A DNA stretch of 64,000 nucleotides from assembly GCA_002497075.1 (NCBI GenBank), contig DAML01000015.1:129785-193784 (forward strand). Direction: 5' to 3'. The position numbers and the translations under genes are program-made. Below the pieces are notes generated by a model. It made no database searches. It was not told where the DNA came from and was given only the letters and a program-made list of their open reading frames with translations. Numbering within the stretch: the stretch's first letter is position 1; the number at the start of each line of letters is the position of its first letter. This DNA is from Methanomassiliicoccaceae archaeon UBA472 (GTDB lineage Archaea; Thermoplasmatota; Thermoplasmata; Methanomassiliicoccales; UBA472). This document shows, piece by piece, positions 33,359 through 40,995 of this stretch.

Positions 33359-34620
33359 GGTATCATCTCCATCTTCGCGCCCAAGGACCTCATGTCGCTC
33401 ACGAAGTCCGGGTATGAGATGCGGTGGCAGTCGCCATCGCTTATCATCGTCTCGCCGCTCGCTCTCAGCGCAGCTATCGCCGCGGCCATCAATATGCGGT
33501 GGTCGTTGAACGAGCTGACCGTCGCCCCGTGAAGCGGCCGTCCGCCGTTTATCACGCAGCCGTCCTCCCTTTCAACTATGTCCGCGCCCATGTCCCTAAG
33601 GAACATGGCGGTCGCGGAGATGCGGTCGCTCTCCTTGAGGCGGACGTGCGAAGCGTTGTAGATGCGGCTCTCCCCCTTGGCGAAGGCGCACATGACCGCG
33701 GCCATAGGGAACAGGTCCGGGGCGTCGCCCAGGTCTATGTCCGTGGCGTTCAGTTCGGCAGAGGAGCAGGTGAGCGCGTCCCCGTTCCATTCGACCTTCG
33801 CCCCCAGCGCCCTCAGGATGTCCAGGAAGGCTCGGTCGCCCTGCGCGTCCTTGGGGTCCAGGTTCTTGACGGTGACCTTTCCGGTGAGGGCGCCAGCGGC
33901 CAACGGGAACGCCGCCGAGGAGAAATCTCCCGGTACGGTATAGTCCCGGGGGCGGTAGCGCTGCCCGCCCTGGACGATGAATCCTTCGCTGGTGGAACGG
34001 CAGGAGGCGCCGAAGCGGGCCATCATCTCCATGGTGATGTCGACATAGGGCCTGGACTTCAGAGGTGTGGTCAGGACGATCTCGGTGTCCACCTCCTTCA
34101 GGGCCGAGGATATCAGCAGGGAGGAGATGAACTGCGAACTGACGTCGCCGCGTATCTCGGTCCTCTTTCCCAGGTTGGGACCTTTGACGACCAGAGGCGC
34201 CATGCCGTTCCCGCGGGTGCTCTCACAGCGCACCCCCATCATTCCCAACGAGTCGATCAAAGGCTGCATAGGGCGACGCCTGACGCTGTCGTCCCCGGTG
34301 AGCACAGTGACGCAAGGCAGCAGCGAAGCTACGCCGGCCATGAGCCTTATCGTGGTCCCGGAGTTCCTGGTGTCGATGACGTTGTCAGGGCATCTAGGCG
34401 ACCCGCCGGCGATGCGCAGCGCGTCGGCCTTGGTCACCTTGCCGCCGAAGGCCTTGACCGCGTCCAGCGTAGCTAGGGTGTCCTCGCCCAGCAACGGCCG
34501 GCGCAGGACGCTCTCGCCTTCCGCCAGCAACGCCAACGTCATGGCCCGGTGGGTGTAGCTCTTGGACGGGGACGACAGAACGCTCCCCTCGGCGTTGGAT
34601 GGGACGACCCTCAAACGCAC
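33355..34620 (-). CDS. aroA: 3-phosphoshikimate 1-carboxyvinyltransferase (EPSP synthase)
   Basis: A 421-residue EPSP synthase joining shikimate-3-phosphate and PEP. The N-terminal PSKSYTHRAMTLALLAEGES, RNSGTTIRLMAGVASLLPC, DDSVRRRPMQPLIDSL and the catalytic RLKESDRISATAMFLRDMGAD are intact. The GTG start at 34620 lies 10 bp inside aroK. The Ala position of the glyphosate-sensitivity loop (NSGTTIRLM) is Thr, as often seen in archaea. The C-terminal SFNDHRILMAAAIAAL is typical. Confidence 0.96.
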   Translation of the reverse strand: MRLRVVPSNAEGSVLSSPSKSYTHRAMTLALLAEGESVLRRPLLGEDTLATLDAVKAFGGKVTKADALRIAGGSPRCPDNVIDTRNSGTTIRLMAGVASLLPCVTVLTGDDSVRRRPMQPLIDSLGMMGVRCESTRGNGMAPLVVKGPNLGKRTEIRGDVSSQFISSLLISSALKEVDTEIVLTTPLKSRPYVDITMEMMARFGASCRSTSEGFIVQGGQRYRPRDYTVPGDFSSAAFPLAAGALTGKVTVKNLDPKDAQGDRAFLDILRALGAKVEWNGDALTCSSAELNATDIDLGDAPDLFPMAAVMCAFAKGESRIYNASHVRLKESDRISATAMFLRDMGADIVEREDGCVINGGRPLHGATVSSFNDHRILMAAAIAALRASGETMISDGDCHRISYPDFVSDMRSLGAKMEMIP

Positions 34621-35456
34621 GGTGACACCCCCTGGTAAACATTGGCGATAAGCACATCCTTCCCCAGTGCCTCCGCGACCGTTCTCTCGAAAGCGGCATC
34701 GACGAAGGAAGCGACCGCTGGTCCGGTCCCGGATATGCCGGAAGCGATGGCTCCGGCGCGCAGCGCTTTGATGGAAAGCTCCTGGTCCAGGCCCAGCGCC
34801 GCTCCGTATATCAATGAGTTCAAGGTCATGGCCTTGGCGTACTCCTCGTTCCAGGCCATGCGGAAGGTCTCCTCCGCTAACGTTCGATATAGGGCGATAC
34901 GCTCCTTGGGCAGCATTGACTTGCGTATCATGCGCTCGGGAACGGCTATGACCACTCGTTCGCAGAGCTCGAAACGCTCGCGGCGTAGCAGCGTTCGGGC
35001 GTGATTGTCGGTGAAAACGACTCCGCCGAGCAGCGAAGCGGCCGCGTCGTCCATTGCCCCCGTTACGGAAACGCCCGCTCTTATGGACACTTCAGCGTTC
35101 ATCTTGAGCATGTCAATGGCCGGCATCTCCTCCTTGAGGGCGTCGAGGGTGGCCAGAATGATCGCGTTGGCCGCGGCGCTGCTGCTCTTCAATCCTCTGG
35201 AAACGGGAATATCGGAACCGGTGCGCACTATCGCTCCCCTCCGCATGGAGAATCGGTCCAGGACCGCCTGGACGCAGAGCCTCGCGAGGTCGGTCGGCTC
35301 ATCCGGAAGTCCTTCCATGTGGACCTCGACGCCTTCGCCCGGTACCAGTTCCACCTCCGCCCAGGTGCGTAGATCAACGCCGACCGCGCAGCCCTTCCCG
35401 GCGGCGATGGCGTTGACGATGGTGACCGCCCCTCTGGCCTCCCCTCTTCCCTTCAA
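34611..35456 (-). CDS. aroK: Archaeal GHMP-type shikimate kinase
   Basis: A 281-residue GHMP-superfamily kinase, the archaeal non-orthologous replacement of bacterial AroK. It opens with ARGAVTIVNAIAAGKGCAVG. The ATP-binding glycine/serine-rich loop is PVSRGLKSSSAAANAIILATL, and the C-terminal motif is SGISGTGPAVASF. The start must be close to KGRGEARGAVTI. TTG 35456 overlaps the aroDE stop as TTGA, mirroring the TTG start of aroC. No ATG or GTG is usable there. Confidence 0.93.
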   Translation of the reverse strand: MKGRGEARGAVTIVNAIAAGKGCAVGVDLRTWAEVELVPGEGVEVHMEGLPDEPTDLARLCVQAVLDRFSMRRGAIVRTGSDIPVSRGLKSSSAAANAIILATLDALKEEMPAIDMLKMNAEVSIRAGVSVTGAMDDAAASLLGGVVFTDNHARTLLRRERFELCERVVIAVPERMIRKSMLPKERIALYRTLAEETFRMAWNEEYAKAMTLNSLIYGAALGLDQELSIKALRAGAIASGISGTGPAVASFVDAAFERTVAEALGKDVLIANVYQGVSPCV

Positions 35457-36910
35457 GGCAGCGCCTCCCGGAAGGCCCTCTCCATGACATCGTACTCCAC
35501 GGCCTTTCCGGTCCACATCTCGAAGGAGGCCAGGGCCTGGTATATCAGCATGTCCTTGCCGTTGACCGCTATGGCGTTCTTTCTCGACGCCTCCGCCAAG
35601 AGCGGCGTGACCGGCGGATTGTAAACAGTGTCCATGACGAACTGTCCCTCATGCAGCACGTACGGGGATATGGACATCTCCTGCGGGAATCCCTTCATGC
35701 CCAGAGGGGTGCAGTTCACTATGACATCGTACAGCTTCTCCTCGGCCACCCGGGTGGTCATGGCGTCCGCCCCGAACATCTTCGCCAACGTTTCGGCCTT
35801 ACCCATGGTGCGGTTGGTTATGTCCACGTCCGCTCCCTTGGATACGAGGTACGACAGCACGGAGCGGGACGCTCCTCCGGCGCCCAGGACCAGGGCGGCC
35901 TTTCCCTTTACGTCCACGTTGTGCCGTTCGAACGTTCTCTCCACGCCGATGACATCGGTGTTCCGGCCTACGAGCGAACCATCCTCGTTCACCACGGTGT
36001 TCACGGCGCCGATGCGCTCGGCCACCGGGTCGACGCGGTCCAGCAACGGGATGATCGACTCCTTGTGTGGTATGGTGACATTGAATCCCTTTATCCCCAA
36101 CGCGCTCACCATGTCCAGGAAGTCTTCCAGTTCGTCCACCAGCGTGACCCATTTTAGGTAGATGCCGCGGACGGCGGCCGCGCGGAAGGCGGCGTTGTGC
36201 ATTGCCGGCGACAGCGTATGGTCGAGCGGATTGCCGATGATCCCGGTGACCATCGGCTCCTTGCCCAGCCACTTGGCCGTCTCCAGATCGAGCTGGCCAG
36301 GAGCGGTCTCCTTTCCCGGGGACGCGGAGGCGTAGGAAAGTACGGAACCCATCTGGTGCGCCAGGACCCTAGTGACCGTTCCCATCTCGCCCATGCCGAT
36401 GACGGTGAACCGTTCCCTGCTCATGGAGAACCAATGTGTCGCCTCGACCAGCTGCGCCAGGTCGCGCATGGTGCGCACGGAGAACGCGGCCTTGGCCATG
36501 TCCGAGCGGGCCGAGCACTCCACCAGCGATTCTATAATCTTCGCCATCTGCGGGGTCTTCTTGTGATCGTGATAGGAAACTATGACCTTGGCCGGCTTGA
36601 GCAGGTGGGCGCGATTGACCAGGGGATGGCCGAGCTCCAGATCGATGTCGAAGCCGGCGCGGGCCGCCCGCCACAGGAACTCCCACTTCTTTTCGTTCGT
36701 TCCCTCCCATTCCCCGCCCTGCTCCCTCTCCCGCAGGGTGGCGATGCGCCTGACCTCCAATTGCTGGAACGGCGTCAGGTCGTCCGGCAGGAGGGGCATG
36801 CGGTCGAAGCGGAACTCCAGGCATTCGGCGCCTTTAGCTATCGCTTCCCTGGCCACCGCGATTGCCGAGGCCGCGTCCGCCTCCGAGATCGCCACGCAGA
36901 TCCTGGTCAT
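35453..36910 (-). CDS. aroDE: AroDE fusion: 3-dehydroquinate dehydratase / shikimate dehydrogenase
   Basis: A 485-residue two-domain enzyme for the third and fourth steps from dehydroquinate to shikimate. The N-terminal type I dehydratase (about 1-215) has ECLEFRFDRM, IVSYHDHKKTP with the catalytic His, and the Schiff-base Lys in DMAKAAFSV. The C-terminal dehydrogenase (about 220-485) has VTGIIGNPLDHTLSPAMHNAAF, KGFNVTIPHKESI, GAVNTVV, the NADP loop LVLGAGGASRSVLSYL and GKDMLIYQALASFEMW. ATG 36910 overlaps the aroB' stop as ATGA. Separate AroD and AroE proteins are more usual in archaea. Confidence 0.95.
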   Translation of the reverse strand: MTRICVAISEADAASAIAVAREAIAKGAECLEFRFDRMPLLPDDLTPFQQLEVRRIATLREREQGGEWEGTNEKKWEFLWRAARAGFDIDLELGHPLVNRAHLLKPAKVIVSYHDHKKTPQMAKIIESLVECSARSDMAKAAFSVRTMRDLAQLVEATHWFSMSRERFTVIGMGEMGTVTRVLAHQMGSVLSYASASPGKETAPGQLDLETAKWLGKEPMVTGIIGNPLDHTLSPAMHNAAFRAAAVRGIYLKWVTLVDELEDFLDMVSALGIKGFNVTIPHKESIIPLLDRVDPVAERIGAVNTVVNEDGSLVGRNTDVIGVERTFERHNVDVKGKAALVLGAGGASRSVLSYLVSKGADVDITNRTMGKAETLAKMFGADAMTTRVAEEKLYDVIVNCTPLGMKGFPQEMSISPYVLHEGQFVMDTVYNPPVTPLLAEASRKNAIAVNGKDMLIYQALASFEMWTGKAVEYDVMERAFREALP

Positions 36911-37944
36911 CTTTCCAATACGCTCTCCTTAACCGCATGACCGAAGTGCCTTCCCCCCTTCTCCAGGCGTACCAGCACCTTGTCCCCTTCCTTGAGGTCC
37001 GATATCGATATGGAACCGTCCTTGGTGCATAGGCGGATGGTCTCCGCGTTCTGCAGGATGGTGGTGTAGACCGTACCGTCCGCTTCCGCCTCCAGCAGGA
37101 GCAAGGGGCGCACTTCCACCTTGGCCCGGCCGACCACCACCGGTCTCGTTCTCCCTTGAGAATCCACTGCCAGCAGCTCCGTTCCCCCCTTCACTTCCGA
37201 GAGGTACTTGGTCCGCCCGTCGGAACCCAGCACGTAAGCGTGCACCGCCCCGGCGTTCACCCGGAACGGACGGGATGAAACATAATGCGAGTCCATCGAC
37301 TCGCTCTGCACCAGGAACAGGCAGGCCGACTGCGAGCCGACCAGCATCCCCTCGCCGATGGCGAGCATTGAGCAGGTGTCCACGCACACCCGGTCTCCCA
37401 CGCTCACAGGCCTCACCGCTTTGACGGTAGCCTCGACCAGTTCCACCGCGGCCACGTCCGACCGGGCAAGCGCAGAGAACTGCGAAAGCTTCGCCGGATC
37501 GCTCAGGGTGATCGCCAAACCGTCCACGCCCGTTTCCAACGTCGTCGCGAACAGCTTAGCCTCCTCCACCGAGGAGCAGGACGCTATCACCTTGGTGCTG
37601 GTCCCCTGGAACTCGGCGATGAGGTTCTCCAACGGGATGACCTTCCAGTCGTGCGATTCCACCAGCACGAACTCCTGCTTCCCCTTGAAGCGGGACGCCT
37701 TCTCGGCGTCCTTGTGGTCGTGTATCGTTAGAACTACACCTATCTGCTTGCCGTCGGCGAACAGTTCCTCGCCCTTGCGGACTATCGGATAATAGCGGCC
37801 GACCTTCTGCAGGGCGGAATCCTCCTCCCTCAGCACGATGTCGGCGTAACCCGCTTCCAAGGCGGAGGTGACCATTCGCTTCCGTTCGGCGGATGACGTG
37901 AGGTGATCGGTCCTCACCCAGACAATCTTGCCCTTTCCGGACAT
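36907..37944 (-). CDS. aroB': 3-dehydroquinate synthase II
   Basis: A 345-residue archaeal enzyme that oxidatively deaminates and cyclises the product of aroA' to 3-dehydroquinate. It replaces the bacterial DAHP route. KIVWVRTDHLTSSAERKRMV, DWKVIPLENLIAEFQG, VDTCSMLAIGEGMLVGSQSACLFLV and the conserved PFRVNAGAVHAYVL region match the family. It lies 4 bp downstream of aroA' and is coupled to aroDE. NAD dependence is known for the family. Confidence 0.95.
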   Translation of the reverse strand: MSGKGKIVWVRTDHLTSSAERKRMVTSALEAGYADIVLREEDSALQKVGRYYPIVRKGEELFADGKQIGVVLTIHDHKDAEKASRFKGKQEFVLVESHDWKVIPLENLIAEFQGTSTKVIASCSSVEEAKLFATTLETGVDGLAITLSDPAKLSQFSALARSDVAAVELVEATVKAVRPVSVGDRVCVDTCSMLAIGEGMLVGSQSACLFLVQSESMDSHYVSSRPFRVNAGAVHAYVLGSDGRTKYLSEVKGGTELLAVDSQGRTRPVVVGRAKVEVRPLLLLEAEADGTVYTTILQNAETIRLCTKDGSISISDLKEGDKVLVRLEKGGRHFGHAVKESVLER

Positions 37945-37948
37945 ACCC

Positions 37949-38740
37949 TCACTTCAGGAGCTGCATTGCCTCTTCGACTTCCATGTCCTCGAGCACGATG
38001 CCGCTGACGGCCTTGGTGATGCCGATCACGTTCCGGTGCTGGAATATGTTGCGGCCGATCGACACGCCCTTTCCGCCGGCGTCTATCGAGTCGCGCACCA
38101 TCTGCAGCAGCTTCTCGTCGGAGTCCATCTTCGGACCGCCGGCTATCACCACGGGAGCCTGCGCTCCCCGGACGACCTCACGGAAGGTGTCGATGTCGCC
38201 GGTGTAGCTGGTCTTGATGATGTCGGCGCCGAGCTCCGTACCGACACGGGCGCATACCTTGAGCGCGTCCGGGTCGTAGGCGTCCTTCATGTCCTTGCCT
38301 CTGGGATAGATCATCACCAGCAGCGGCATGCCCCACTCATTGCAGATGCGGGAGATGCTTCCGAAGTCCTCCAGCATCTCGTTCTCGTACTCGTTTCCAA
38401 TGTTGACGTGGATGGACACCGCGTCCGCCCCGATCTTGAGCGCCTCCTCGACCGTGGTCACCAGGATCTTCTGGTCGGTGCGCTTGCTGAACTTGGTGCT
38501 GGCGGAGAGGTGCACGATCAAACCGATGTCGCGCCCAAAGGACCGGTGGCTGTACGGGATTATTCCCTTGTGCAGCACCACCGCGGTAGCGCCTCCCTGC
38601 GCCACCTTGTCTATGGTCGACCTCATGTCAACTAATCCTTCGATGGGGCCCATGGTTATGCCGTGGTCCATGGGGACGATGACCGCCCTTCCGGTACCCC
38701 GGTCCATGATGCGCTCCATCCTTACGCTCTTGCCTAGCAC
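37949..38740 (-). CDS. aroA': 2-amino-3,7-dideoxy-D-threo-hept-6-ulosonate synthase
   Basis: A 263-residue class I aldolase-family enzyme that condenses aspartate semialdehyde with a deoxyketohexose phosphate, the first step of archaeal aromatic synthesis. AVIVPMDHGITMGPIEGL, ADAVSIHVNIGNEYE and the Schiff-base Lys region GADIIKTSYTG are present. GTG 38740 is chosen: GGAAGGTG is correctly spaced upstream, and LGKSVRMERIMD matches the family N-terminus. An alternative TTG lies eight codons earlier. A TATA-like GCATATAAG (38775-38783) marks the operon promoter, from which about 11 kb of genes follow. Confidence 0.93.
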   Translation of the reverse strand: MLGKSVRMERIMDRGTGRAVIVPMDHGITMGPIEGLVDMRSTIDKVAQGGATAVVLHKGIIPYSHRSFGRDIGLIVHLSASTKFSKRTDQKILVTTVEEALKIGADAVSIHVNIGNEYENEMLEDFGSISRICNEWGMPLLVMIYPRGKDMKDAYDPDALKVCARVGTELGADIIKTSYTGDIDTFREVVRGAQAPVVIAGGPKMDSDEKLLQMVRDSIDAGGKGVSIGRNIFQHRNVIGITKAVSGIVLEDMEVEEAMQLLK

Positions 38741-38773
38741 TTTTTCACCTTCCTGCCGTGTCAATTAATAGCA

Positions 38774-38784
38774 CGCATATAAGA
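38774..38784 (-). promoter_or_regulatory. Probable promoter (TATA box) of the aro-homocysteine operon
   Basis: On the minus strand the sequence reads CTTATATGCG, about 35-45 bp before the GTG of aroA'. Initiation about 25 bp downstream would leave a very short leader just containing the ribosome site GGAAGGTG. No palindrome is obvious around it. Confidence 0.5.
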
Positions 38785-38834
38785 GTTGCGTTCCATTACG
38801 ATATGAAGGCCATCAGATATAAATCACTGGTAGC

Positions 38835-39290
38835 TCAGAACCTCTCGTATCCCTCTAGCCTGTAGGCCAGGTAGCTTATGCCTACGCTCGCCAAGGCCAG
38901 GCCGAGGCCGATCCCCGGATCGCCGATGTCGAAGTATGGGTCGTTATGGTAGAGAAGATACTGGAAGACGATCTCCAACCCGAAGAACAGCAGCCCCCCG
39001 ACCTGGGCGAGCATGCCGATGGGGTTGCGCAGATTGAGAATCGTGCCGGTTATGAACAGCACCCCGCCGAGGACGAACAGCCAGGATGTGGTCATTAACG
39101 CTAATAACAAATTGATCCCGGTCCACCAAGGTACTATGGCCGACAGCAGGCCAATGATCGCCGAGGTCCAGATCATATCCTTGAAGTCGATGTGCTCGAG
39201 AAGCCAGAAATCCAGAGCTTCGCCGCGGTCGTCGTCCAGGCCTGCCCTGTACGCCTCTCCCTGGAGCCACAGGTCTTCTTCCCGTTGCAT
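38835..39290 (-). CDS. Four-helix membrane protein of unknown function
   Basis: A 151-residue protein. A charged N-terminal 35 residues (QREEDLWLQGEAYRAG) is followed by about four hydrophobic helices: DMIWTSAIIGLLSAIVPWW, LLLALMTTSWLFVLGGVLFI, GMLAQVGGLLFFGLEIVFQY and LGLALASVGISYLAYRL. I do not recognise a family. ATG 39290 is preferred to TTG 39314 because GGGGAAGAGGAG precedes it. It is divergent from the ACT-domain gene, with an AT-rich 150-bp gap between them. Confidence 0.72.
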   Translation of the reverse strand: MQREEDLWLQGEAYRAGLDDDRGEALDFWLLEHIDFKDMIWTSAIIGLLSAIVPWWTGINLLLALMTTSWLFVLGGVLFITGTILNLRNPIGMLAQVGGLLFFGLEIVFQYLLYHNDPYFDIGDPGIGLGLALASVGISYLAYRLEGYERF

Positions 39291-39385
39291 TCTCCTCTTC
39301 CCCCGTAAAAGCAAGTCGTATCCCGGCTTAAATCTTTCACAACCAATTTAAAAAATGGAAATTTCTTCGTCATAAAATTACAGCA

Positions 39386-39420
39386 ATGGACGAATCGGTC
39401 CATCAATGAATTTTTATATC
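39386..39420 (+). promoter_or_regulatory. Promoter with palindrome upstream of the ACT-domain regulator
   Basis: ATGGAC (39386-39391) and GTCCAT (39398-39403) form an inverted repeat around GAATCG, ending eight bases before the TATA box TTTTTATATC (39411-39420). A regulator bound there would overlap the BRE/TFB site. The distance from TATA to ATG 39443 implies a leaderless mRNA. Confidence 0.5.
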
Positions 39421-39442
39421 CGGCACGGTGGTGGTCTTACCG

Positions 39443-39943
39443 ATGTGGAAATCCCTGTCCAAGCATTTCGGAAAGTATCCGTCCCAGGCCAAGGTGGCCA
39501 AGCTTCTGTTGGTCCACGGTCTCAAGGTCCAGGAAGGCCGGGTGTACTGCGGGGATGTGGAGATCGCTGACATGGCCTTGGGCCGCGCCGCGGGCGTGGA
39601 CCGCCGCATCGTGCGTTCGGCAATAGACACCATCCAGGAGAGCCCGGAGCTGAGCGCTGTCTACTCACGCCTAATACCTACCGCTCTCCTTACGGACGTC
39701 GCGCCGGTCATGGGCTGGACCGCTCTGGAGATAATTCCCACCGACGCGGCCACCCCTGGTATCGTGGCCGAGGTTACCGGGCTCATCGCCCGGGAAGGGA
39801 TATCGGTGCGGCAAACGGTGGTCAGCGATCCTGATCTTTCTCCGGATCCGCGTTTGTTCATAATAACCGCCGGGGCGGTGCCGCCGGAGCTTCTCCCGCA
39901 GATACGCGCCTGCAAGGGCGTCCGTTCCGTCGTCATCCACTGA
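39443..39943 (+). CDS. ACT-domain regulator of amino-acid metabolism (DUF5612-type)
   Basis: A 166-residue protein. An N-terminal helix-turn-helix-like region (about 1-60: SKHFGKYPSQAKVAKLLLVHGLKV, IADMALGRAAGVDRRIVRSAI) is followed by a C-terminal ACT domain (about 90-165: ALEIIPTDAATPGIVAEVTGLIAREGISVRQ). This fits the archaeal family often labelled regulator of amino-acid metabolism. The ligand and targets are unknown. Given the adjacent his and aro operons, an amino-acid effector is plausible. ATG 39443 rather than GTG 39428 is chosen from the TATA spacing. A DMT transporter follows after 4 bp. Confidence 0.8.
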   Translation: MWKSLSKHFGKYPSQAKVAKLLLVHGLKVQEGRVYCGDVEIADMALGRAAGVDRRIVRSAIDTIQESPELSAVYSRLIPTALLTDVAPVMGWTALEIIPTDAATPGIVAEVTGLIAREGISVRQTVVSDPDLSPDPRLFIITAGAVPPELLPQIRACKGVRSVVIH

Positions 39944-39947
39944 TACC

Positions 39948-40808
39948 ATGCCCGAGCAGCACCGGTTGGCGTACCCCGCGCTGTTCGTCGCCATACTGGC
40001 CGTCTCGTTCGCCTCGATATTCATCCGCTGGAGCGATGCCGATCCGTTGGTCATCGCCGGTTACCGCATGTTGTTCGCCTCGCTCATATTGGCGCCGTTC
40101 GCCTTTCACGAGCGTAAGGACGCAGTGCCGATGGACCGGCGGACCATCGGCTCCGTCGTTCTGACCGGAGTGGTGCTGGCGGTGCACTTCTTCGCCTTCA
40201 TCTCCTCCCTGCGTTACACGTCCGTCGCCTCCAGCACCCTGCTGGTGAACTTCCATCCCCTGATAGTCGGAGCCGCTTCGGTCCTGATACTCAAGGAATC
40301 CTCGAAGAGGACCGTGGTCGGGGTGACCATCGGCTTCGTCGGCGTGGCGGTGATCGCCTTGACCGGCTTGGGCACCGGGGAGTCGTTCGGCAACGCCCTG
40401 GCGCTATTAGGCGGCGTGATGGCCGCCCTGTACATCCTGGCCGGAAGGATGCTTCGTAGAACGTTAGGCATATTCACCTACGCCTTCTCGGTCTATCTCA
40501 CCGCGGCGGTGGTGCTTCTGGCGTCCGCGGTCATCAACGGCGTATCGCTGTGGCCTTACCCGACCGAGGAGCTGCTGATATTTTTGGCCTTGGCGGTGGT
40601 CTGCACGATATTCGGGCATACCATCTACAACTGGTCCTTGAAGTACCTCACGGCGCCGGTCATCAGCACCTCATTGCTCGGAGAGCCGATATTGGCCAGT
40701 TTGCTGGCATTAGTGCTTCTAGGGGAGGTTCCGCCTTGGACCGTGGTTCTGGCCGCACCTCTGGTCCTGGTCGGCGTGGGTCTTACCGCATTGGACCGGA
40801 AGCGATGA
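39948..40808 (+). CDS. EamA/DMT-family transporter
   Basis: A 286-residue protein with ten predicted helices in two EamA repeats. Repeat one includes LFVAILAVSFASIFIRW and YRMLFASLILAPFAF. Repeat two includes LALLGGVMAALYILAGR and GHTIYNWSLKYLTAPVISTSLLGEPILASLLA, the conserved Glu-Pro signature of the family. Members export amino acids or other metabolites. Coupling to the ACT-domain regulator (4-bp gap) suggests an amino-acid or aromatic metabolite exporter (inference). Confidence 0.88.
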   Translation: MPEQHRLAYPALFVAILAVSFASIFIRWSDADPLVIAGYRMLFASLILAPFAFHERKDAVPMDRRTIGSVVLTGVVLAVHFFAFISSLRYTSVASSTLLVNFHPLIVGAASVLILKESSKRTVVGVTIGFVGVAVIALTGLGTGESFGNALALLGGVMAALYILAGRMLRRTLGIFTYAFSVYLTAAVVLLASAVINGVSLWPYPTEELLIFLALAVVCTIFGHTIYNWSLKYLTAPVISTSLLGEPILASLLALVLLGEVPPWTVVLAAPLVLVGVGLTALDRKR

Positions 40809-40940
40809 GGAGTAAACGTGATCAATCAAATTCCAGAGGTTACGCTTAAGACAGTGCCGTCATTTCCATCGGTCATAAAGGAGGTCGAAGAGCATCATAT
40901 CTCCACAAAGGGTGCTTTTTACATCCTTTGCTTAAATAAT

Positions 40941-40992
40941 TGTAAAGTATAATTGTATAGAAAACCTATTAAACAGTAAATCATACTTTACA
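40941..40992 (+). promoter_or_regulatory. Inverted repeat in the promoter of the AAA ATPase gene
   Basis: TGTAAAGTAT (40941-40950) and its exact reverse complement ATACTTTACA (40983-40992) flank an AT-rich stretch with TATA-like sequence (AATTGTATAG). The downstream arm ends three bases before the ATG. The rest of the 187-bp gap (40809-40995) shows no RNA gene or ORF of note. An autoregulatory operator is possible. Confidence 0.45.
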
Positions 40993-40995
40993 CTG

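Noticed and set aside
40809..40995. Possible tRNA or small RNA in the AT-rich gap before the AAA ATPase.
   Set aside because: No cloverleaf, T-loop or other RNA signature could be found. Only the inverted repeat stands out. No tRNA, rRNA or CRISPR array was found anywhere in the window.
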